Assembly (NCBI GenBank): GCA_030595585.1
Contig: JAUVCY010000105.1
Coordinates: 1-6,631 of the forward strand
Direction: 5' to 3'
Source of the DNA: Thermoplasmatota archaeon
Lineage (GTDB): Archaea; Thermoplasmatota; Penumbrarchaeia; Penumbrarchaeales; Penumbrarchaeaceae
DNA length: 6,631 nucleotides
The translations under genes and the position numbers were made by a program. Below, in pieces: positions 1-4,768 of this stretch (the stretch's first letter is position 1; each line of letters opens with the position of its first letter). Below the pieces are notes generated by a model, which saw only the letters and a list, made by a program, of their open reading frames with translations, was not told the origin of the DNA and did not search any database.

Positions 1-165
1 ACATCCGATGTCAGGGTCCTCACGGGTGCAGGGGTCAAGAACGCAGGGGATATCAGGGTGGCCCTGGAACTGGGCACAGTGGGCGTCCTCCTTGCTTCCG
101 GGGTCGTCAAGGCGGATGACCCCAGGGACGTGCTCATGAAAATGGCCGTGGGGTTGGTCCAATAA
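1..165 (+). CDS. tpiA: Triosephosphate isomerase, C-terminal 54 residues (5' truncated by window edge)
   Basis: This is the tail of triosephosphate isomerase, which interconverts dihydroxyacetone phosphate and glyceraldehyde 3-phosphate in cytoplasmic glycolysis and gluconeogenesis. Frame 1 is open from the first base to TAA at 163-165. The visible residues contain LTGAGVKNAGD (residues 7-17 of the fragment), which matches the late phosphate-binding Gly loop of archaeal-type TIM. They also contain GVLLASGVVKADDP (28-41), the conserved final strand and helix of the barrel with its second phosphate-binding segment. The short C-terminus fits the compact archaeal form of about 220-230 residues. 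The catalytic Lys, His and Glu lie outside the window. The stop sits only a few bases before PurF-like coding sequence, so the two genes are probably co-transcribed. Confidence 0.93.
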   Translation, partial: TSDVRVLTGAGVKNAGDIRVALELGTVGVLLASGVVKADDPRDVLMKMAVGLVQ

Positions 166-168
166 TCG

Positions 169-206
169 ATGAGATAGGTGAGGAATGCGGCATCTGTGCA
201 GGCTGC
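169..206 (+). other. purF: PurF N-terminal coding segment without a usable start codon (probable frameshift or non-canonical start)
   Basis: In the purF frame, codons 174-206 read I-G-E-E-C-G-I-C-A-G-C directly into the ATG at 207. The Cys at 186-188 followed by Gly-Ile is the expected mature N-terminus of amidophosphoribosyltransferase. It lies 23 residues before LQHRGQ, against 22 in the E. coli and B. subtilis enzymes as I recall them. The frame is open back to TGA at 117-119 but contains no ATG, GTG or TTG before 207. The only well-placed ATG (169-171, four bases after the tpiA stop) is in another frame and meets TAG after two codons. One extra base between 169 and 177 would join that ATG to I-G-E-E-C and give a short propeptide like that of B. 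subtilis. The sequence cannot tell an assembly indel from a real mutation or an ATA start. Confidence 0.7.
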
Positions 207-1697
207 ATGCCGGGCGGGAACGTTGCCCCTCAGCTGTATCAGATGATGAAGGACCTGCAGCACAGAGGCCAGGCGGGGGCAGGCATCTCCACCTTCGACC
301 CGAACAGGTCCATAATAATAAAGAAACACAAGAAGCCGGGCAGGGTCACCGAGGTATTTGGTGGAGCTGATGAGAGGGAGTTCAGCGAGATAATGGCCGC
401 CCTGGATGGTGAGAAAGGCATCGGGCATACGAGATATGGGACCTCGGGCTCCCTGACCAACAGACACGTGCAGCCGTTCGAGAGGGTCCACGGGATCAGA
501 TACAAATGGTTCTCCTTCGGATTCAACGGTCACATTGCCAACCGTACCGAACTGGAGGAGGGCATCAGGAAAGAGGGATACCACCTCATGCTGGATACCG
601 ATACAGAGGTTCTCATGCACTACCTCTCCAAGTACATATCCGACGTGAACGGCGCTGATCCCAAGGAGATGTTCAGGCGCCTATCCGAGGATTTCGATGG
701 AGCATACAACATTTCCTTCCTCCAGGGGACCGGAGATCTGGTGGCGATGAGGGACCCATGGGGCATCAGGCCCCTTTCAGGCATACAGACCGATGAGGGG
801 GCCTTCGTGGCCTCCGAGACCTGTGCTCTCTACCGGTTCCGGCCCGAGAAGGTGACCCATATCCAACCTGGTGAGATGGCCGTGCTGGAGGATGGCGAGC
901 TGAGGGTGGAGAGGTACTGTCCCGCAAAGAGAAAAGCCCTATGTTTCTTCGAATTCCTCTACTTCGCATCCGTAACCTCGGAGATAGATGGCAGGCCGGT
1001 TTACGAGACCAGAAAGAGGTGCGGAGAGGAACTCGCGAGGATAGAGGACCAGCAGATCAACGACAGGGAGTGGGTCGTGATCCCCGTACCGGACACGGCA
1101 CGCCCCATCGCGAACTCGTACGCCAAGGCGATCGGCTTTCCCCAGATCTTCGACGAGGGATTGATCGCCGCAGCAAAGGAGAGAACCTTCATAGACGGAG
1201 GGGACAGGAGGAAGAAGGTGATGAACAAGTTCCTCCCCATCCCATCGATCCTGAAGGGAAAGAAGGTGATAGTGGTGGACGATTCCATCGTTCGCTCGAC
1301 GACGATGGCCACCATGGTGAAGTACCACCTGAAGAAGATAGGTGGTGCAAAGGAGGTTCACGTCAGGATCGCCACACCTCCGATCATCGCCCCCTGCTAC
1401 TACGGCATAGACATGAGGAGCTTCGATGAGCTGATCGCCGCACCGTTCGAGGAGAGGATCGAGAAAGGAGTTCCCGATGAGGATGCCCAGCAGGAGATTG
1501 CAGGGCGCATCAATGCAGACAGCCTGAAGTACCTCACCCACGACGGCCTGTTGAATGCTCTGGGCTTCGACAGGTCCGAGATATGCATGGCGTGCCTCGA
1601 CAGAAGATACCCGACCCCGTATGGGAAAAAGCTGGATGAGGGGGCTCACGAGCTGTTCCGGAAGAGGGACCGTTCGAAGGGAGATCTCGGCTGCTGA
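207..1697 (+). CDS. purF: Amidophosphoribosyltransferase (glutamine PRPP amidotransferase), Fe-S type; 5' end uncertain
   Basis: PurF makes 5-phosphoribosylamine from PRPP and glutamine, the committed step of de novo purine synthesis in the cytoplasm. Residues are counted from Met207. The N-terminal Ntn glutaminase domain shows LQHRGQAGAGI (17-27), GHTRYGTSG (73-81) and FGFNGHIAN (104-112, oxyanion Asn-Gly). The C-terminal phosphoribosyltransferase domain shows the PRPP loop VIVVDDSIVRSTTM (354-367). Ser366... more exactly the Ser after VR replaces the usual Gly of VRGTT. C246, C397, C460 and C463 (the last two as CMAC) fall where B. subtilis PurF holds its [4Fe-4S] cluster, so this is the clustered form rather than the E. 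coli form. Starting at 207 gives 496 residues but omits the catalytic Cys, which is encoded upstream at 186-188, so the true product should begin earlier. The gene follows tpiA almost without a gap and probably shares its transcript. Confidence 0.93.
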   Translation: MPGGNVAPQLYQMMKDLQHRGQAGAGISTFDPNRSIIIKKHKKPGRVTEVFGGADEREFSEIMAALDGEKGIGHTRYGTSGSLTNRHVQPFERVHGIRYKWFSFGFNGHIANRTELEEGIRKEGYHLMLDTDTEVLMHYLSKYISDVNGADPKEMFRRLSEDFDGAYNISFLQGTGDLVAMRDPWGIRPLSGIQTDEGAFVASETCALYRFRPEKVTHIQPGEMAVLEDGELRVERYCPAKRKALCFFEFLYFASVTSEIDGRPVYETRKRCGEELARIEDQQINDREWVVIPVPDTARPIANSYAKAIGFPQIFDEGLIAAAKERTFIDGGDRRKKVMNKFLPIPSILKGKKVIVVDDSIVRSTTMATMVKYHLKKIGGAKEVHVRIATPPIIAPCYYGIDMRSFDELIAAPFEERIEKGVPDEDAQQEIAGRINADSLKYLTHDGLLNALGFDRSEICMACLDRRYPTPYGKKLDEGAHELFRKRDRSKGDLGC

Positions 1698-1742
1698 TCC
1701 ATGTCAGTGCCAGGAAAGTGTGGCAGAATGGGGTGTCACGGT

Positions 1743-1766
1743 TGATAATTAACCTGATATTATCAG
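1743..1766 (+). repeat. 13-bp palindrome CTGATATTATCAG plus upstream TGATAAT copy; candidate operator
   Basis: CTGATA-T-TATCAG at 1754-1766 is a perfect palindrome about a central T. A further TGATAAT at 1743-1749 is a near-direct repeat of TGATATT (1755-1761). It also pairs perfectly with ATTATCA at 1759-1765. The cluster ends about 18 bases before the TATA box of the ParA-type gene, a position where archaeal regulators often bind. It could be an operator, a site read by the ParA/adaptor pair, or the weak terminator hairpin of purF. Chance is possible because the stretch is AT-rich. Confidence 0.4.
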
Positions 1767-1784
1767 ATGCAGATTCTCCCAAAA

Positions 1785-1794
1785 CATAAATATA
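1785..1794 (+). promoter_or_regulatory. TATA box of the parA-adaptor operon
   Basis: CATAAATATA in an A-rich context is a good archaeal TATA box, with AAAA just upstream as a weak BRE. Archaeal transcription usually starts about 25 bases downstream, which predicts a start near 1815-1820. The resulting leader of roughly 30 bases is long enough to hold the GGTGA site at 1842-1846. Confidence 0.6.
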
Positions 1795-1841
1795 GTGTTG
1801 TATTCTTCATAAACCTGCTAATATCGGATAGATTGTTTCGG

Positions 1842-1846
1842 GGTGA
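1842..1846 (+). promoter_or_regulatory. Shine-Dalgarno GGTGA deciding the TTG start at 1852
   Basis: GGTGA, within GGGGTGA, matches the core of the archaeal anti-Shine-Dalgarno complement GGAGGTGA. It lies five bases before TTG at 1852. The alternative GTG at 1843 sits inside this motif and has no comparable site upstream. Confidence 0.6.
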
Positions 1847-1851
1847 ATGAT

Positions 1852-2613
1852 TTGGCAAAGATAATCACGATCGTCAACCAGAAAGGAGGGGTCGGGAAGA
1901 CAACCACGGCCATCAACCTGTCGGCTTCGCTTTCGTTCCTGAGAAAGCGGACCCTTCTTGTGGATACTGATACGCAGGGCAATACAACATCAGGCCTGGG
2001 CTTTGACAAGAACGAGCTGGAGTTCACCATTTACGAGGTGATCACGGGACAATGCGGTATCAGGGACTCCATAATCCATACCGAGCTGGAGAACCTGGAC
2101 ATAATCGCATCGAACATAAATCTTGCAGGGGCATCCGTGGAGCTCGTGAACGTGCCCGACAGGGAGCGCATCCTGAAGAAGGCCTTCAAGGAGGTCTCGG
2201 ATGATTACGATTACATACTTATCGACAGCCCTCCCGCACTCGGCCTGATAACGCTCAATAATCTGACCGCAGCCGAGTCGGTCCTGATACCACTTCAATG
2301 CGAGTACTACGCCCTCGAGGGGATGTCGGAGCTTCTGGACACGATATTCCTGGTCCAGAAGAACCTCAACCCGGACCTGACCATAGAGGGGATCCTCATG
2401 ACCATGTACGATCAGAGGACCAACCTCTCCAAGCAGGTGGTAGGCGAGGTGAAGAACTACTTCGGAGACAAGGTCTACAAGACGATAATCCCGAGGAACG
2501 TTAGGTTGGGAGAGGCGCCCTCCTTCGGAAAACCGGTGATCCTGTACTCTCCGGAGTGTACTGGAGCTCAGGCGTACATGGACCTGGCGAGAGAAGTGGT
2601 GACCCATGTCTAA
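1852..2613 (+). CDS. parA: ParA/Soj-family partition ATPase
   Basis: This is a deviant-Walker P-loop ATPase of the ParA/MinD class, whose ATP-driven dimers bind DNA nonspecifically and move or space DNA or other cargo. Residues are numbered from TTG1852: Walker A KGGVGKTT with signature Lys (11-18), Walker A' VDTDTQGNTTSG (37-48), Walker B YILIDSPPALG (121-131), and the late block PRNVRLGEAPSFGKPV (214-229) typical of chromosomal Soj/ParA. At 253 residues it is the usual Soj length, with no N-terminal helix-turn-helix as in plasmid P1-type ParA. TTG1852 is chosen because it follows GGTGA by five bases and yields the classic LAKIITIVNQKGG start. GTG1843 would add three residues. Walker A' has Thr where DxDPQGN is usual. 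The gene overlaps the next by eight bases, so the two products are probably made together. No ParB gene or B. subtilis-type parS site is visible in the window. Confidence 0.95.
   Translation: MAKIITIVNQKGGVGKTTTAINLSASLSFLRKRTLLVDTDTQGNTTSGLGFDKNELEFTIYEVITGQCGIRDSIIHTELENLDIIASNINLAGASVELVNVPDRERILKKAFKEVSDDYDYILIDSPPALGLITLNNLTAAESVLIPLQCEYYALEGMSELLDTIFLVQKNLNPDLTIEGILMTMYDQRTNLSKQVVGEVKNYFGDKVYKTIIPRNVRLGEAPSFGKPVILYSPECTGAQAYMDLAREVVTHV
2598..2602 (+). promoter_or_regulatory. Shine-Dalgarno GGTGA for the downstream overlapping gene
   Basis: GGTGA lies inside the last codons of the ParA gene, three bases before ATG2606. It is the same motif used by the ParA gene. It supports the ATG2606 start and translational coupling across the eight-base overlap. 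Confidence 0.55.
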
Positions 2614-3655
2614 ACCGGCTCTGGGAAAAGGTATCAGGGACCTGCTGCCGAAGAAGATGGTCTCCTCCGTCAATACGGAGAAGGAGGATGTCACCAAGGC
2701 AAGTGAGGAGCTCAAGGTCAGCAGAGAGCGCTTCTCCGCCCAGGGATACGATGTATCGATCCTGGATGATCTCAGGGGAAAGCGTGATGATCAGATCCTG
2801 AAAGGCATGGATGCCTACAGGGATGCCATCAAACAGCTCACCTCCGCACAGACCGTTATCAGGTCCCTTGAGGGATATGGATATGCTGATGAGATCGATG
2901 CGATAAAGGAGCGTATCAGGGACCCCTCTGAGGCCAGTTTGGTACTGAAGGAGGCGGAGGAGCTGAAGGAGAGGGCATTCTCCGAGCACGACCTGAAGAA
3001 CGTCAAGAAGGAGCCCAAGGTAGAGGTGCCAGAGGATGATGCGGCCATCCCTCCCGAGGTGCCTGCCGAACCGCAGGAGGAAGCGGGGCCATCGCCTGAT
3101 GCCCTGGATTTCAATGCGGACGAGCTGGACGGCCTCCTGGACGATCTGGACGGAGCTTTTCCAGGCGATCTCTCGGCGGATGGACCGGTGGAGGAGCCGC
3201 CCCCTCAAGAGGAGGAGGCCGTTGGCAGCGTGATGATCGAGAAGATAACGAAATGGTCGGAGGAGGGATACTCCGTCGATCACCTCATGGTCGCGGTACA
3301 GGAGGATCAGGAGAAGGCCGCTGCTGATGTTGCACTTTTCGAGAAAGGCCTATCCGCACTGTCAGGACTCAGGGAGAGGTTCGATAAACTTGACAGGGCG
3401 GGAAATGAGGAGAAGGCAGGTGAGATCGAGGAGATGTTCCTTTCCCCTCATCGGTTCGAGGAGATCTCCAGCGGGATCGATAAACTGGAGTCGGCGGGCG
3501 GAGAAGAGGATATGAACCTGCTCGACCTGGCCAAGGAAGCCTACAGGAAGGGGGACCTCGAGATCGCCCTTGAACGGTTCCATGAGGTCCTGGAACAGGA
3601 ACCCTCCAACGCCAAGGCGAAGTTCATGATAAGACGGATATCACAGAAGATGTGA
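2606..3655 (+). CDS. Putative ParA-partner/adaptor protein: ParB-like N-terminal peptide, duplicated helical module, TPR-like C-terminus
   Basis: I do not recognise this 349-residue protein as a named family. Residues 1-18 begin MSKPALGKGIRDLLPKK. This closely resembles the short N-terminal peptide by which ParB/Spo0J proteins (often LGRGLEALLP-like) contact and activate ParA. Residues 43-109 and 217-283 align without gaps as two weakly similar helical modules, each opening with (F/W)S-x-x-GY-x-V and ending near a Pro. Between them, about 135-205 is an acidic, Pro-rich, probably disordered linker with a short LDGLLDDLDG helix candidate (174-183). Residues 304-346 resemble one TPR unit (AKEAYRKGDLEIALERF, then Pro at 333). 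No membrane segment, ParB nuclease-like domain or helix-turn-helix is apparent. Overlap with the ParA gene and the N-terminal peptide suggest a ParA-stimulating partner that connects to cargo through protein contacts. That role is inferred. The coding call itself is firm. Confidence 0.85.
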   Translation: MSKPALGKGIRDLLPKKMVSSVNTEKEDVTKASEELKVSRERFSAQGYDVSILDDLRGKRDDQILKGMDAYRDAIKQLTSAQTVIRSLEGYGYADEIDAIKERIRDPSEASLVLKEAEELKERAFSEHDLKNVKKEPKVEVPEDDAAIPPEVPAEPQEEAGPSPDALDFNADELDGLLDDLDGAFPGDLSADGPVEEPPPQEEEAVGSVMIEKITKWSEEGYSVDHLMVAVQEDQEKAAADVALFEKGLSALSGLRERFDKLDRAGNEEKAGEIEEMFLSPHRFEEISSGIDKLESAGGEEDMNLLDLAKEAYRKGDLEIALERFHEVLEQEPSNAKAKFMIRRISQKM

Positions 3656-3676
3656 TGTCAAGGCCCCATGTTTCCA

Positions 3677-3681
3677 TTTTT
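3677..3681 (+). terminator. Short T-run, possible terminator of the parA-adaptor operon
   Basis: A run of five Ts, preceded by TTTCCA, lies about 20 bases after the adaptor stop codon. Archaeal termination often uses oligo-T without a hairpin. The run is short, so this is only a candidate. Confidence 0.25.
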
Positions 3682-3684
3682 ACA

Positions 3685-3702
3685 GGAAATATTAATTAAT
3701 AT
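3685..3702 (+). promoter_or_regulatory. nadA promoter: BRE-like GGAAA and palindromic TATA region
   Basis: GGAAA at 3685-3689 resembles a purine-rich BRE. It abuts ATATTAATTAATAT (3689-3702), which serves as the TATA region and is a perfect 14-bp palindrome. Initiation about 25 bases from the TATA centre would fall close to the ATG at 3721, predicting a leaderless or nearly leaderless mRNA. GAGG at 3714-3717 could act as a Shine-Dalgarno only if transcription starts earlier. A repressor covering the palindrome would block TBP, but none is known from this sequence. Confidence 0.55.
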
Positions 3703-3720
3703 AGAGCATTTGCGAGGAAT

Positions 3721-4632
3721 ATGGGCCGCCTCTCTCCGATACAGGGTCGGATAAGGGAACTCGCCATCGAGAAGGACGTCGTGATACTGGCGCACAACTA
3801 CCAGATCCCCGAAGTTCAGGATATCGCCGATATCGTGGGCGACTCCCTGGTCCTTGCGATGAAGGCGACGAAGGCGCCCCAGTCCACCATCCTTTTCTGC
3901 GGGGTTGATTTCATGGCGGAGTCCGCAAAGGCGCTCAGCCCGGAAAAGAGGGTGATCCATCCTGTTCCCGGTTCCAGATGCCCCATGGCACACATGGTCG
4001 ATGGTGAGGGTCTTCGAGAGTTTCGGGAGGGGTATCCCGACGTTCCTGTGGTCGCATATGTCAATACAACTGCCGAGACCAAGGCGGAGGTGGACATCTG
4101 CTGCACCTCGGCAAATGCGGTGAAGGTTGTGGCATCACTGGAAAGCGAGAAGGTGATCTTTGTCCCGGATTCGAATCTGGGCCAGTATGTGCAGTCGCAG
4201 CTGCCGGAGAAGGAGATCATCCTCTGGCCCGGGTACTGTCACGTTCACAACGATATCATCGTGGAACAGATAGTCGGGAAGAAGGATGAACATCCGGAGG
4301 CGCTGGTCCTGGTCCACCCCGAGTGCACCCCGGACGTGATAAACATGGCCGACAAGGTGGCCTCAACGGAGGGGATGATACGGTATGCAAGGGAGTCCCC
4401 TGCGGGGGAGTTCATCATAGGGACCGAGGAGGGCCTGGTGTACCGCATGAGAAAGCAGATCCCGGACAAAGTGTTCATACCTCTGGAGACGGCGGTCTGC
4501 CCCAACATGAAGAAGATCGGGATCGAGGACGTTCTGAAGGCCCTCGAGGTGATGGGCCCAACCGTTGACCTAGATGAGGAGATCATAGAGAGGAACCGTC
4601 CCCCACTGGAGAGGATGTTATCCCTGGAATGA
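3721..4632 (+). CDS. nadA: Quinolinate synthase A
   Basis: NadA condenses iminoaspartate with dihydroxyacetone phosphate to give quinolinate in de novo NAD synthesis. It is an oxygen-sensitive cytoplasmic [4Fe-4S] enzyme. The 303 residues match the compact form of about 300. Visible family blocks are LAHNYQIPEVQDIAD (23-37, substrate-binding His25 and Tyr27), GDSL (40-43), CGVDFMAESAK (60-70), VAYVNTTAE (111-119) and HPEC (199-202). The cluster ligands are assigned as C87 (in SRCPMA), C173 (in GYCHVH) and C260 (in AVCPNM). Their 86- and 87-residue spacings match the known NadA pattern. ATG3721 starts the conserved region with a suitable length and has its own promoter. No aspartate oxidase, aspartate dehydrogenase or nadC is visible next to it, so the rest of the pathway must lie elsewhere. 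All expected motifs are intact. Confidence 0.96.
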   Translation: MGRLSPIQGRIRELAIEKDVVILAHNYQIPEVQDIADIVGDSLVLAMKATKAPQSTILFCGVDFMAESAKALSPEKRVIHPVPGSRCPMAHMVDGEGLREFREGYPDVPVVAYVNTTAETKAEVDICCTSANAVKVVASLESEKVIFVPDSNLGQYVQSQLPEKEIILWPGYCHVHNDIIVEQIVGKKDEHPEALVLVHPECTPDVINMADKVASTEGMIRYARESPAGEFIIGTEEGLVYRMRKQIPDKVFIPLETAVCPNMKKIGIEDVLKALEVMGPTVDLDEEIIERNRPPLERMLSLE

Positions 4633-4690
4633 GGGAGGATGTGCCCGGATAGGCGCCATCTTTCAGGTTTCCATCGTACCATAAGCTTGG

Positions 4691-4706
4691 TGGAACTTTT
4701 ATATAA
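4691..4706 (+). promoter_or_regulatory. Strong archaeal BRE/TATA promoter of the surface-protein gene
   Basis: TGGAAC (4691-4696, BRE-like) is followed directly by TTTTATATAA (4697-4706), close to the archaeal consensus. Transcription would start near 4727-4732, giving a leader of about 40 bases before ATG4769. It is the best promoter match in the window, in line with high expression of a cell-surface protein. The preceding bases (4633-4690) hold no gene that I can support. Confidence 0.65.
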
Positions 4707-4755
4707 CATGATAAAACATTCTCATTACAGGGACAGCCGTTCCTCGAAAAATAAA

Positions 4756-4762
4756 GGGAAGG
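4756..4762 (+). promoter_or_regulatory. Weak Shine-Dalgarno GGGAAGG before the surface-protein gene
   Basis: This purine-rich GGGAAGG lies six bases before ATG4769 and nine before the in-frame ATG4772. It matches the anti-Shine-Dalgarno only partly, so either Met could be used. The product would differ by one residue. Confidence 0.4.
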
Positions 4763-4768
4763 ATCATT

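Noticed and set aside
169..243. Pyrrolysine read-through of TAG after ATG169 as a way to start purF
   Set aside because: ATG169 and the purF segment are in different reading frames, so decoding TAG as an amino acid would not join them. The frame later ends at TGA.
185..370. 61-codon ORF from ATG185 preceded by GGTGAGG
   Set aside because: It lies in another frame over well-conserved PurF sequence, the Shine-Dalgarno is only about one base from the ATG, and the product is Arg/Gly/His-rich shadow sequence with no family signal.
939..1649. Long minus-strand ORF antisense to purF (236 codons), and similar antisense ORFs over the ParA pair
   Set aside because: These are shadows of GC-biased third positions in real + strand genes. 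They carry no recognisable domain and no promoter or ribosome-binding site.
1708..1725. TGCCA/TGGCA hairpin as a purF terminator
   Set aside because: The stem is only five base pairs and no T-run follows, so support is too weak.
1701..1745. Small 14-codon Cys-containing ORF after purF
   Set aside because: It has no ribosome-binding site, is very short, and nothing supports translation.
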